Source: Halomonas sp. LR3S48 (GTDB lineage: Bacteria; Pseudomonadota; Gammaproteobacteria; Pseudomonadales; Halomonadaceae). Taken from it: 64,000 bases of DNA. The position numbers and the translations under genes are program-made. This document shows positions 51,982 to 61,001 of this stretch, piece after piece. The notes under the pieces are model-generated. The model was not told the origin of the DNA and made no database searches. It saw only the letters and a program-made list of their open reading frames with translations. The stretch spans positions 3,658,001 to 3,722,000 of the forward strand of contig NZ_CP107009.1 of the NCBI RefSeq assembly GCF_025725665.1. Direction: 5' to 3'. Position 1 is the first letter of the stretch, and the number at the start of each line of letters is the position of its first letter.

Positions 51982-52950
51982 ATGCCGACCTTACGCCGCC
52001 AACTGCCCAGCGCCAACGCCCTGTTCGTCTTCGAGTCTGCCGCCCGCTGCGGCAACTTCACCAAGGCGGCCGCCGAACTGGGCGTCACCCAGCCGGCAGT
52101 CAGCCGCATGCTGTCACTTCTGGAGGAACATCTGGAGGTGCAGCTCTTCCTGCGCACGCCAAACGGCACCGTGCTGACAGAGAACGGCCAGATTCTGTAT
52201 CAGGGCATCACCGATGGGTTTCAGGACATCGAGAGGGCAATTCAGGAGATCAGAGCCCGCAGCACGGGGCTCGAGACGGTCACGCTATCGGTATCGACTG
52301 CCTTTACCACCCATTGGCTGATGCCGCGCATGCACAAGCTCCAGGCCGAGTTTCCTTCCATCGACCTGCGCTTCCAATTGATCTCCGGCTCGGTGGGCGG
52401 TTCGGTGGAGGATGTCGACCTGGGCGTGAGGTTCGTCAGCGGAGAGGACGTCCATCACCAGGCGGCACTGATTCTGCCCGAGATCCTGGTACCCGTGTGC
52501 AGCCCGGCCTACCGCAAGCAGCATGTGGTTGGCGAACACCACGACTCAGGCGTCACGCTCATCAGCCTAAGTGACAGCCGCATCGACTGGTTCGAACTGT
52601 TCCCCAGCTTCCAGAGCGAAACGCTGGGCAGTACGCACTCGCTGATCTTCTCGGATTATGCCGTTGTGTTGCAGGCTGCCCTGCTCGGCCAGGGCATTGC
52701 CGTGGGCTGGATGAACGTCGTCTCGTATTGGCTGGACACCGGCGCGCTGGTGCCGGCCACCACCAAGCCAACCGCCATCGCGACAGAACGCCTCTGTCAC
52801 CTCATCCACTCACGCAAGAAGCCGCTGAGCCCTGCCGCCGCCGAAATACGCGACTGGATCATCGAGGAAACCCGTCACGACGTCGCCAAGGTGGCCAGTC
52901 GTTATCCGGAGCTTGAGCTGGAAGCGCTGATAGCACCCACCCGTCGCTGA
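51982..52950 (+). CDS. LysR-family regulator, GcvA-like
   Basis: A 322-residue LysR protein with helix-turn-helix ANALFVFESAARCGNFTKAAAELGVTQPAVSRML (abridged) and an effector domain in which TAFTTHWLMPRMHKLQ is GcvA-like. It is divergent from the amine ABC/oxidase operon, so it most likely controls that operon in response to the imported amine. Its 3' end converges on the sugar ABC operon across a small hairpin. Confidence 0.87.
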   Translation: MPTLRRQLPSANALFVFESAARCGNFTKAAAELGVTQPAVSRMLSLLEEHLEVQLFLRTPNGTVLTENGQILYQGITDGFQDIERAIQEIRARSTGLETVTLSVSTAFTTHWLMPRMHKLQAEFPSIDLRFQLISGSVGGSVEDVDLGVRFVSGEDVHHQAALILPEILVPVCSPAYRKQHVVGEHHDSGVTLISLSDSRIDWFELFPSFQSETLGSTHSLIFSDYAVVLQAALLGQGIAVGWMNVVSYWLDTGALVPATTKPTAIATERLCHLIHSRKKPLSPAAAEIRDWIIEETRHDVAKVASRYPELELEALIAPTRR

Positions 52951-52953
52951 CCT

Positions 52954-52974
52954 ACTGGCACTGCCCCAGCCAGT
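52954..52974. terminator. Small hairpin between convergent genes
   Basis: The inverted repeat ACTGGC (52954-52959) / GCCAGT (52969-52974) lies between the LysR and UgpE-like stops. There is no T-tract, so it is a weak call. Confidence 0.4.
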
Positions 52975-52995
52975 GACTCGTGCCTATCATGGTTC

Positions 52996-53844
52996 CTACC
53001 GAATCCCGGCCCGCAGGAACGACTGCACGAACTGGCGCTGGAACAGCAGGAAGGCGACCAGCAGCGGGGCGATGCTGAGCAGCGTGGCGGCGCTGACGGT
53101 GGCCCAGTTGACGCCGGTTTCCGGCGCCGAGAAGATGCCCAGCCCTACGGTGAGCGGGCGGCTCTCCACCGAGTTGGTCACCACCAGCGGCCACAGGAAG
53201 TTGTTCCAGTGGTGGCTGATCGAGACCAGGCCGTAGGCCAGGTAGGTGGGCTTGGCCAAGGGCACGTAGACCTTGAGCAGGATCGCCATCCAGCCGCAGC
53301 CCTCTACCCTTGCCGCTTCCTCCAGCTCGCGGGGGATGGTCTTGAAGGTCTGTCGTAGCAGGAAGATGCCGAAGGCGCTGGCGACGTAGGGCAGCCCGAT
53401 GCCGGTGATGGTATCGACCAGGCCCAGGCCGCTGGCGATGCGGTAGTTCTCGACGATCAGCACCTCGGGAAAGACGAACAGCTGGATCAGCACCAGCATG
53501 AACAGGATGTCCTTGCCGGGAATGGGGAAGCGGGCGAAGGCGAAGCCCGCCAGGGTGCAGACCACGAACTGCGCCAGCACCACCCCGGTAACCAGCAGGA
53601 AGGTATTCAAGTAGTAGCGCGCGAAAGGCGCCTGGGCCCAGGCATTGGCGAAGTTGTCCAGCGTCAGCGGGGCGAACAGATCGAAGCGCACCATGTAGGC
53701 CGGCGGATGGAAGGCGGCCCAGATCGCGTAGAGCAGCGGAAAGATCCAGACGATGGCCAGCAGCCAGGCGGCCGTGGTCTCGAGGCTCGGCACCCGCAGG
53801 GCAAACGGGCGGCGTCCGAAAGCGGGGCTGACGGTCCGGTTCAT
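52996..53844 (-). CDS. ABC sugar/glycerol-phosphate-type permease, UgpE-like
   Basis: A 282-residue permease with six spans and the carbohydrate-family EAA region ELEEAARVEGCGWMAILLKVYVPLAKP (abridged). The ATG at 53844 overlaps the stop of the upstream permease by 4 bp. A longer open frame to 54279 is antisense or shadow. It is the last gene of a four-gene operon (ATPase, binding protein, two permeases). The substrate is unknown. Confidence 0.86.
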   Translation of the reverse strand: MNRTVSPAFGRRPFALRVPSLETTAAWLLAIVWIFPLLYAIWAAFHPPAYMVRFDLFAPLTLDNFANAWAQAPFARYYLNTFLLVTGVVLAQFVVCTLAGFAFARFPIPGKDILFMLVLIQLFVFPEVLIVENYRIASGLGLVDTITGIGLPYVASAFGIFLLRQTFKTIPRELEEAARVEGCGWMAILLKVYVPLAKPTYLAYGLVSISHHWNNFLWPLVVTNSVESRPLTVGLGIFSAPETGVNWATVSAATLLSIAPLLVAFLLFQRQFVQSFLRAGIR

Positions 53845-54728
53845 TGGTAGTGCGTCCTGCGGTCGAGCACGGTGAACTTGAGCGTGGCCACCACTGCCAG
53901 CACCAGCAGGATCACCACCGTGATGGTGGCGGCGTAGGTGCGGTCGAAGAACGAAAAGGCGTTCTCGTAGACGTAGTAGAGCAGCAGGTTGGTGGCGTTG
54001 TTGGGCCCGCCCTTGGTCAGGATGAACAGGTGATCGACCACACGCACGGCATTGATCAGCGCATTGATCAGCACGAACAGCGTGGTCGGCATCAAAAGCG
54101 GAAAGGTCACTCGCCAGAAAAAGCTCCAGCGGCTGGTGCCCTCCAGGTCCGAGGCCTCCTTGAGTTCGGGCGGAATGCTCTGCAGCGCCGCCAAGTAGAA
54201 GATCATGAAGAAGCCGGCCTCCTTCCACACCGTCATCACGATCACCGAGGTCAGCGCCACGCCGGGGTCGCCCAGCCAATTGACGCCGGAGAGCCCCAGC
54301 GCACCGAGCAGCTTGTTGAACAGGCCGATCTGCGGGGCGTAGAAGAACATCCAGATATTGGCCGCGGCGATCATCGGCAGGATGGTCGGCGTAAAGTAGG
54401 CCATGCGCACGAAGCCCCGCCCCGGCAGGCGGGCGTTGACGAACAGTGCCATGCCCAGCGCCAGGGCGATGGAGGTGGGGATGGTGCCCAGCGCGTAGAT
54501 CAGGTTGTTACGCGCCACCTTCCAGAAGGTGGCGTCCTCGACCAGCATGGCGTAGTTCTCGAGCCCGACGAACTCCGGCGCGGCACCGCGAAAGCCGGGC
54601 AGGAAGAAGCTGTTGATCAGCGTAGCCACGGTGGGCAGGTAGGCGAAGGTGCCGAGCAGCACCGCCGCCGGCAGCAGCAACAGCGCGCCATAGATCTGCA
54701 TGCGTCGGTCGGCATTGTGGATCAGCAT
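53841..54728 (-). CDS. ABC sugar/glycerol-phosphate-type permease, UgpA-like
   Basis: A 295-residue permease with six spans. The family loop is ELKEASDLEGTSRWSFFWRVTFPLLMP (abridged), and N-terminal LLLLPAAVLLGTFAYLPTVATLINSF (abridged) is typical of UgpA/MalF-like subunits. AGGAGGCAAGCC precedes the ATG at 54728. A conserved structured repeat lies in the gap between this gene and the binding protein. Confidence 0.88.
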   Translation of the reverse strand: MLIHNADRRMQIYGALLLLPAAVLLGTFAYLPTVATLINSFFLPGFRGAAPEFVGLENYAMLVEDATFWKVARNNLIYALGTIPTSIALALGMALFVNARLPGRGFVRMAYFTPTILPMIAAANIWMFFYAPQIGLFNKLLGALGLSGVNWLGDPGVALTSVIVMTVWKEAGFFMIFYLAALQSIPPELKEASDLEGTSRWSFFWRVTFPLLMPTTLFVLINALINAVRVVDHLFILTKGGPNNATNLLLYYVYENAFSFFDRTYAATITVVILLVLAVVATLKFTVLDRRTHYQ

Positions 54729-54750
54729 GGCTTGCCTCCTGCGCCGCGTC

Positions 54751-54855
54751 GGCGCCGGGGATAGGTCAATGAGGAGGTCATTTGCCATGGATGGCAAATG
54801 TAGCGTCCAAGGAGGGATTCACAGCGCCTCCTCATTGACCTTTGTCCCCGGCGCC
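54751..54855. repeat. Structured intergenic repeat, copy 2 (sugar ABC operon)
   Basis: The outer arms are perfect over two blocks: GGCGCCGGGGA (54751-54761) with TCCCCGGCGCC (54845-54855), and GGTCAATGAGGAGG (54764-54777) with CCTCCTCATTGACC (54827-54840). The inner palindrome ATTTGCCAT-GG-ATGGCAAAT is at 54780-54799. The 29-nt core that follows matches copy 1 at 25 of 29 positions. The inner stem even shows a swapped base pair (A-T here, T-A in copy 1). The motif reads on the plus strand while its host operon is transcribed on the minus strand, the opposite of copy 1. Confidence 0.82.
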
Positions 54856-54881
54856 CTCCTGCGTATGCGCCAAGTCTGGCC

Positions 54882-56186
54882 TCAACGTGAGCGAGCGTAG
54901 CGTCGCAGCGCCGCGTCAGCTTCCGCCTGGGCCTGCTTGAGCGCCTCCTCGGGCGACATCTGGCCGGTCAGCGCCGCCTGCACGGCGTTGTCCAGCGCCC
55001 GGCGTACGCGTCCGCCCTGGTAGGTGGCCAGTTCCGCGGTGGCGTGCTCGAGCTGGTCGCGGGCCACCGCCGCGGGCGGGAACTCCTCGACGTAGTTGCG
55101 CAGCGCCTCGGTCTCGTAGGAGGCGGGGCTTACGCCCATGTAGCCGGTCTCGATCGACCAGGCCGCGGCACGCTCCGGGTCGGTCATCCAACGGATGAAG
55201 GTCATCGCCGCGCGCTGCTCTTCCTCGCTGGTGTCCTTGAACAGGTAGAAGTTGCCGCCGCCGGTGGGGCTGCCGCGCTGGGTGTTCATGGGCAGCATGG
55301 CCACGCCGAAGTCGAAGGAGGCCTCGTTGCGCACCGCGGTGAGGTTGCCGGTGCTGTGCCACATCATGGCGGTGGACTGCTCGAGGAAGTTCTGGCGCAG
55401 CGTGCCCCACTCGATGGTGCCATCGGGCATGGCCTCGTGTTCCTCGGCGAGCGAGACCCAGTACTCCAGCGCCTCGATGGCGGCAGGGTCGTCGAAATAG
55501 ACCTCGGTGCCCTCCTCGTTCATCAGCCGGTGGCCGTTCTGGAAGGCGAAGGCCTGGAACATCCAGTAGGGGTAGCCGGTGGAGGGCACCATCACACCCC
55601 ATTGCTCACCGCCGCTGGCCTCGCGCACCGCGGCGGCCATCTCGGCCATCTCCTCCCAGGTCTCCGGCGGCGTCTCGGGGTCGAGCCCGGCGGTCTCGAA
55701 AGCGTCCTTGTTCCAGTAGAGCACGATGGTAGAGCGCTGGAAGGGAATGCCGTAGGTCTGGCCATCGATCTGGCCATTTTCCATCAGCCCCGGGTAGAAG
55801 CCGTCGAGCCACTCGCGCTCCTCGTCGCTCTCGATGACCTCGTCGAAGGCGACGATGGCGTCCTGCTCCAGCAGGTCGAACAGGTCGATGGAGAACAGCA
55901 CCGAAAGCTGCGGCGCGTCGCCCGCCTCGATAGCCGACATTGCCCGCACGCGGGTGTCGTCGTAGTTGCCGGCGTAGATGGCGTTCACCGTGATGTCGGG
56001 GTGCTCGTTCTCGAACTCGGCCACCAGGCCATCGATCACGTCGGTCAGGGCGCCGCCCACCGCCACCGGGTAGTACATCGTCAGCTCGGTCTGGGCCTGG
56101 GCATTCAGCGAGCCGGCGGCCAGCAGGCCGGCCATGGCCGTTGCGCCCATTCTACCGGCCTTTGTGAGTGTGAAGCGTGCGTTCAT
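54882..56186 (-). CDS. ABC extracellular sugar-type binding protein, UgpB-like
   Basis: A 434-residue protein with a signal peptide ending near SLNAQAQ. It has a family 1 binding fold with ELTMYYPVAVGG, GIPFQRSTIVLYWNKDAFE and TMMWHSTGNLTAVR-like ligand-site blocks (actual text STAMMWHSTGNLTAVR). It is close to glycerol-3-phosphate or oligosaccharide binders. Its start overlaps the ATPase stop by 4 bp (ATGA). The highly acidic surface fits a halophile. Confidence 0.88.
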   Translation of the reverse strand: MNARFTLTKAGRMGATAMAGLLAAGSLNAQAQTELTMYYPVAVGGALTDVIDGLVAEFENEHPDITVNAIYAGNYDDTRVRAMSAIEAGDAPQLSVLFSIDLFDLLEQDAIVAFDEVIESDEEREWLDGFYPGLMENGQIDGQTYGIPFQRSTIVLYWNKDAFETAGLDPETPPETWEEMAEMAAAVREASGGEQWGVMVPSTGYPYWMFQAFAFQNGHRLMNEEGTEVYFDDPAAIEALEYWVSLAEEHEAMPDGTIEWGTLRQNFLEQSTAMMWHSTGNLTAVRNEASFDFGVAMLPMNTQRGSPTGGGNFYLFKDTSEEEQRAAMTFIRWMTDPERAAAWSIETGYMGVSPASYETEALRNYVEEFPPAAVARDQLEHATAELATYQGGRVRRALDNAVQAALTGQMSPEEALKQAQAEADAALRRYARSR

Positions 56187-57481
56187 CGGTTCACTCCTGA
56201 AGAGTCGTTCCCTGCATGATGGGACGAGGCCCGGGCCTCGTTGTCTTGCACTGCGGAAGCCGCCGCACCCGGCAGCGGATAGTGTTGCGGGTGCGGCTCG
56301 AAACGATGCCGGCCCGGCGGCGCGGACAGGTCGTGCCCCACGATCGCCAGGCGGCGGCCGTCGTCAGCAGCGAAGAAGTGAGCGGCCTCTCGCCGCCACT
56401 GCAGCCGGCAGGCAGCGCCAGCTGCCATCGCCGGCTTGCCTTCGATCCGCGCACGCAGCTGCTGGCTACCGACCTGGAGCCTAACGATGCTGTCGGCCCC
56501 CAGGTACTCGGCATCGATCACTTCGGCGGGCACGCCGGAGGCGTCGGCCGGCAGCAGGTGGATATCCTCGGGGCGAACGCCGAGCCAGTGGCCCTTGGCC
56601 TCGTGCGCCGCCACGCTGCAGTGCGGCTCGCCTTCGATCACCGCTCCGTCTGCGGCAGCAGCGAGTGGCACCAGGTTCATTGCCGGGCTGCCGATGAAGC
56701 TGGCGGCGAAAGCCGTCGCCGGCCGGTCGTAGAGTTCGTCGGGCGTGCCGTCCTGCACGATGCGGCCGTCCTGCATCAGGATCACCCGGTCGCCCATGCT
56801 CATCGCCTCGACCTGGTCGTGGGTAACATAGATCACCGTCATGCCGAGGCGCCGCTGCAGCGCCTTGATCTCGCGGCGCATCTCGCCGCGCAGACGGGCA
56901 TCGAGGTTGGACAGCGGCTCGTCCATCAGGCAGATGGGGTGTTCGGAAATGATCGCCCGGGCCAAGGCGACCCGCTGGCGCTGGCCGCCGGAGAGCTGGG
57001 CCGGCTTGCGCTCCAGGAAGGCTTCGAGATCGACCAGCTCGGCGACTCGCGCCAGCCGTTCGCGCTGCTCGGCCCTGGGCACCTTGCGGCTGCGCAGGCC
57101 GAAGACGATGTTGTCGGCCACGCTCAAGTGGGGAAACAGCGCGTAGGACTGGAACACCATGCTCAGCCCCCGATCGCCCGGCGGCAGATGGGTGACGTCG
57201 CGCTCACCGATATGGATACGCCCGGCGCTAGCCCGTTCGAGCCCGGCGATCATGCGCAGCGTGGTCGACTTGCCGCAGCCCGAGGGGCCGAGCAGGATGA
57301 CGAACTCACCCGGCGTCACGTCGAAGCCGATGCCGTCGACGGCAGTGGACTCGCCCCAACGCTTGCTCACGGCCTCGAGCCGAATGCGCTGACGCTCCCT
57401 CGAGCCTCCGTATGGGTCGGGTGGCTGACTGTGCGCGCTCTGGGCCTGGTTATGGGCCTGCTTATTGTTGTCTGGGTTCAT
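56183..57481 (-). CDS. ABC transporter ATP-binding protein, UgpC/MalK-like
   Basis: A 432-residue ATPase: Walker A LLGPSGCGKSTTLRM, Q-loop MVFQSYALFPHLS, signature QLSGGQRQRVALARA, Walker B ICLMDEP, and a C-terminal TOBE/MalK-type domain (LGVRPEDIHLLP). The C-terminus carries an extra His/Pro-rich tail of about 40 residues. The ATG at 57481 begins a Asn/Gln/Ser-rich leader. It is the first gene of the operon and overlaps the binding-protein gene. Confidence 0.9.
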   Translation of the reverse strand: MNPDNNKQAHNQAQSAHSQPPDPYGGSRERQRIRLEAVSKRWGESTAVDGIGFDVTPGEFVILLGPSGCGKSTTLRMIAGLERASAGRIHIGERDVTHLPPGDRGLSMVFQSYALFPHLSVADNIVFGLRSRKVPRAEQRERLARVAELVDLEAFLERKPAQLSGGQRQRVALARAIISEHPICLMDEPLSNLDARLRGEMRREIKALQRRLGMTVIYVTHDQVEAMSMGDRVILMQDGRIVQDGTPDELYDRPATAFAASFIGSPAMNLVPLAAAADGAVIEGEPHCSVAAHEAKGHWLGVRPEDIHLLPADASGVPAEVIDAEYLGADSIVRLQVGSQQLRARIEGKPAMAAGAACRLQWRREAAHFFAADDGRRLAIVGHDLSAPPGRHRFEPHPQHYPLPGAAASAVQDNEARASSHHAGNDSSGVNR

Positions 57482-57686
57482 GCTGCGTCCGCGTTGCCCG
57501 TGAAGGCGTGGCATGGCTGTCATCAACTCTCCCGAACTCAGCGTAGCCGCAATTTCGACGATGTGCGGCCATCCTGGCGTCTTTCGGTGACGGAGCGATG
57601 ACGAAATGGCGACCGAACGGTAACAATCGGGCCCTCTACCCGGCGTGCTAGAATTCGTTCTTCACCCTGATCAGGAACCGAGCGCA

Positions 57687-59255
57687 ATGTCCCTTGAAGA
57701 CCTGCACCTCAACCTCCGCAACCTGACGCAGGACGATTACCCGCAGCTCAAGCAGCTGATGGATGCCGTCTACGACGACATTGGCGGCGCCTGGCCGCAG
57801 CACACCATCGATCGGCTGATCCAGGAGTTCCCCGACGGCCAAATCGCCATCGAGGACGACGAGCGGCTGGTGGGCGTGGCGCTGACCGTGCGGGTCGACT
57901 ACGACGAGTTCTCCAACCCGCACAAGTACGATGACCTGGTAGGCAATCGCGAGATCATTCTCAACGACCCCGAAGGCGACGCCATGTACGGGCTGGACGT
58001 GCTGATCCACCCCGACTATCGCGGCTACCGCCTGGGCCGGCGCCTCTACGAGGCGCGCAAGGAGCTGTGTCGCTCGCTCAACCTGCGCGCGATACTCGCC
58101 GGCGGGCGCATCCCCAACTATCACGAATATCCGGACCTCAGCCCCACCGAGTACATCGAGCGGGTGGCGCGCAAGGAGATCCACGACCCGATCCTCTCGT
58201 TCCAGTTGGCCAACGACTTTCAGGTCAAGCGGCTGCTGCGCAAGTACCTGCCGGAGGACGAGAAATCACAGGGCTACGCCACCCTGCTGGAGTGGAACAA
58301 CATTCTCTATGAACCCGCCGAGCGGGTGCTGGAGAACCGCCCCACCCAGGTACGCGTCGGCGCCGTGCAGTGGCAGATGCGCGAATGCGCGTCTGTGGAA
58401 TCGGTGCTGCAGCAGGTGGAATATTTCGTCGACGCCATCTCCAGCTACCAGAGCGATTTCGCCGTCTTCCCGGAGCTGTTCAACGCGCCGCTTATGGGGC
58501 TGCAGGACCGCGCCACCCAGCAGGACCAGATCGCTGCCATCCGCTATCTGGCGGGCTTCACCGAGCAGTTCAAGAACGAGCTGTCACGCATGGCGGTGTC
58601 CTACAACATCAACATCATCGCTGGTTCGATGATCGAGGAGCGTGAGGACGGCCGGCTCTACAACGTCAGCTACCTGTGTCACCGCGACGGCGACGTGGAG
58701 CACCAGTCCAAGCTGCACATCACGCCCCAGGAGCGCCGCGAATGGGTGATCGAGGGCGGCGACGAGCTACGCGTGTTCGACACCGACGCCGGGCGTGTCG
58801 GCATCCTGATCTGCTACGACGTGGAGTTCCCTGAACTCGGCCGGCTGCTGGCCGACCAGGACATGGACATCCTCTTCGTGCCGTTCTGGACCGATACCAA
58901 GAACGGCTATCTGCGGGTGCGCCACTGCGCCCAGGCGCGAGCCATAGAGAACGAGTGCTACGTGGTGCTGTGCGGCAGCGTGGGCAACGTGCCGTCGATC
59001 CGCAACCTCGACATCCAGTACGCCCAGTCGGCGGTGTTCTCGCCTTCGGACTTCGCCTTCCCCCACGACGCGGTGCTCTCCGAGACCACGCCCAATACCG
59101 AGATGGTGATCTTCTCCGACCTCGACCTCACCCGCCTCACCGTGGTGCGCGCCGAAGGCTCGGTGACCAACCTCAAGGACCGGCGCAAGGATCTCTTCGA
59201 CCTGCGCTGGCGCGACTGGTCGTGGAAGTCCGGTGCCAGGCAGGAAGAGGGCTGA
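57687..59255 (+). CDS. Bifunctional GNAT acetyltransferase / nitrilase-family hydrolase
   Basis: A 522-residue fusion. The N-terminal GNAT domain (about residues 10-200) has the acetyl-CoA loop HPDYRGYRLGRRLYEARKE. The C-terminal carbon-nitrogen hydrolase domain has the catalytic triad near Glu263 (VFPELFN), Lys342 (SKLHIT) and Cys376 (LICYDVEFPE). It may acylate and hydrolyse amide substrates; the true substrate is unknown. GGAACCGAGCGCA precedes the ATG at 57687. It is followed 3 bp later by the mtfA-like gene. Confidence 0.88.
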   Translation: MSLEDLHLNLRNLTQDDYPQLKQLMDAVYDDIGGAWPQHTIDRLIQEFPDGQIAIEDDERLVGVALTVRVDYDEFSNPHKYDDLVGNREIILNDPEGDAMYGLDVLIHPDYRGYRLGRRLYEARKELCRSLNLRAILAGGRIPNYHEYPDLSPTEYIERVARKEIHDPILSFQLANDFQVKRLLRKYLPEDEKSQGYATLLEWNNILYEPAERVLENRPTQVRVGAVQWQMRECASVESVLQQVEYFVDAISSYQSDFAVFPELFNAPLMGLQDRATQQDQIAAIRYLAGFTEQFKNELSRMAVSYNINIIAGSMIEEREDGRLYNVSYLCHRDGDVEHQSKLHITPQERREWVIEGGDELRVFDTDAGRVGILICYDVEFPELGRLLADQDMDILFVPFWTDTKNGYLRVRHCAQARAIENECYVVLCGSVGNVPSIRNLDIQYAQSAVFSPSDFAFPHDAVLSETTPNTEMVIFSDLDLTRLTVVRAEGSVTNLKDRRKDLFDLRWRDWSWKSGARQEEG

Positions 59256-59258
59256 ACC

Positions 59259-60074
59259 ATGCTTGGCCGTCTGCGTCGCTGGCGGGCCGAACGCTTCGAG
59301 GCCCGCCACCCGTTTCCCCAGGAGGCCTGGGCCGAGGCACGTTCGCGGCTGCCGCTACTGGCCTTTCTAGGTGATGACGAGGCGGAGCGGCTGGGACGGC
59401 GCGCCTGGCGCTTCCTCCACATCAAGCGGATCAGCATGCACCCAGAGCTGGCCCAGAGCACGCCGTTCGACGAGGCCGCGCAACTGGCCCTGGCCGCCCA
59501 GGCCTGCCTGCTGACGCTGGGCTGGTCGGACGACGACCACGACGAAGCCTTCTCCGGCTTCCACGAGATCCTGATCCTGCCGGACGCCTTCCACCGCCAG
59601 GTCGAGGAGTTGGACGAGTTCGGCGTGATGCACGCCTATGAGGACGAGCGGGCAGGCGAGACCTCGCATCAAGGACCGGTGGTGGTGGCCTTTCCCGACC
59701 TGATGGAGAGCGGCGATTTCAGCGGTTTCAACGTGGTGATCCACGAGCTTGCCCACAAGCTCGACATGGGCAACTCGCTGGACGTCGACGGCTTCCCGCC
59801 GCTGCCGCGTGACGTGGACCCCAAGGAGTGGCACCGCGTGTTCACGGCAGTGTGGGACGACCTGCAGGCGTACCTCGAACGAGGCGAGGAACCGCCCATC
59901 GACGACTATGCCGCCACCCACCCCGGCGAGTGCTTCGCGGTGTGCTGCGAATACTTCTTCTCCGCTCCCGACGTGCTCAGAGGCGCCTATCCCGACCTCT
60001 ACGAGCTACTCACGCACTACTTCCGCCAGGATCCGCTACGACGCCTGCCCGAAGCCGACGCCTCCGAAGCCTGA
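59259..60074 (+). CDS. mtfA: MtfA-like zinc peptidase
   Basis: A 271-residue protein. It has the zinc site HELAH at residues 162-166 in VVIHELAHKLDMGNS and a downstream glutamate helix ECFAVCCEYFF, typical of MtfA (M90). E. coli MtfA binds the regulator Mlc and so affects glucose uptake. GAGGGCTGAACC overlaps the end of the fusion gene, so the two are translationally coupled. It ends 2 bp from a convergent dehydrogenase gene. Confidence 0.9.
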   Translation: MLGRLRRWRAERFEARHPFPQEAWAEARSRLPLLAFLGDDEAERLGRRAWRFLHIKRISMHPELAQSTPFDEAAQLALAAQACLLTLGWSDDDHDEAFSGFHEILILPDAFHRQVEELDEFGVMHAYEDERAGETSHQGPVVVAFPDLMESGDFSGFNVVIHELAHKLDMGNSLDVDGFPPLPRDVDPKEWHRVFTAVWDDLQAYLERGEEPPIDDYAATHPGECFAVCCEYFFSAPDVLRGAYPDLYELLTHYFRQDPLRRLPEADASEA

Positions 60075-60076
60075 AC

Positions 60077-60958
60077 TCATTTCCCTTCCAGCAGGCTGAC
60101 CAGTTCCGGCACCGGGCGTTCGGCATGGCCGGCATCGCTGGCCTGGCGATAGAGCGCGAGCACCGCCTCCGCCACGCCATGCTCGGCGGCGAGATCCTCG
60201 CTCATGGTGCGGTAGTAGCCGATGTCCTTGAGCGCATTGGCCACGCTGAAGCGGAAGCCCGAGGGATCGCCAGATTCGATGAAGGGACGCAGGCGCTCGA
60301 GGATCACCCCGCCGCCACCGCCCTTGCCCAGCACGTCGAGGAAGGCAGCATCATCGATGCCGGCCCGCCGCGAGGCCGCCGCAGCCTCCGCCAATACCGC
60401 AGTAAAACCGAGCGAGACAAAGTTGTGCAGCAGCTTCAGGGTGTGCCCTGCCCCCACCGGCCCGGCGTGGGCGATGTTCTCGGCGAAGCATTCGAGCAGC
60501 GGGCGCACCTCGGCGAACAGCGCATCGGGCGCGCCGACGATCAGATTCAGGCGCCCCTCCTCGGCCTCCTTGGGCGTGCGTGTCATGGCCGCGTCGAGGA
60601 AACGACCACCCGCCGCTTCCACTCGCTCGGCCACCCGTTCGGTGGAACTCGGCAGCGCCGTGGAACAGTCGATCACGACAGTTCCCGGCGAGAGCCCCTC
60701 GAGCACCCCGCCCGGTTCGAACAGCACCGCTTCCACCTGGGGCGAACCGGTGACGCAAAGGAGCACCACCTCGGCGGCCTCGGCCACCTCACGTCCGCTG
60801 CCCTTGGCCACGGCCCCTGCGGCCAGCAGATTCTCCACCGGCTGGTTGCCGGGGTGCTCCAGGAAGCACAGCGTATGGCCACCGTGCAGGAGGTTGGCGG
60901 CGATGCCATGTCCCATCAGGCCGACCCCGACCAGGCCGACCTTGCGTGACTCTTTCAT
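60077..60958 (-). CDS. Beta-hydroxyacid dehydrogenase (3-hydroxyisobutyrate dehydrogenase family)
   Basis: A 293-residue NAD(P)-dependent enzyme. The dinucleotide motif is VGLVGVGLMGHGIAANL, the substrate-binding region is DAAMTRTPKEAEEGRLN, and the catalytic lysine is in HTLKLLHNF. Its class includes 3-hydroxyisobutyrate, tartronate semialdehyde and 2-hydroxy-3-oxopropionate reductases; the substrate is not fixed. AAGGAGAAGGAC precedes the ATG. It is downstream of the aldehyde dehydrogenase gene on the same strand. Confidence 0.87.
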   Translation of the reverse strand: MKESRKVGLVGVGLMGHGIAANLLHGGHTLCFLEHPGNQPVENLLAAGAVAKGSGREVAEAAEVVLLCVTGSPQVEAVLFEPGGVLEGLSPGTVVIDCSTALPSSTERVAERVEAAGGRFLDAAMTRTPKEAEEGRLNLIVGAPDALFAEVRPLLECFAENIAHAGPVGAGHTLKLLHNFVSLGFTAVLAEAAAASRRAGIDDAAFLDVLGKGGGGGVILERLRPFIESGDPSGFRFSVANALKDIGYYRTMSEDLAAEHGVAEAVLALYRQASDAGHAERPVPELVSLLEGK

Positions 60959-61001
60959 GTCCTTCTCCTTGCTGGCGAATTCTGGCTGGCGAATGAGGGG
61001 G

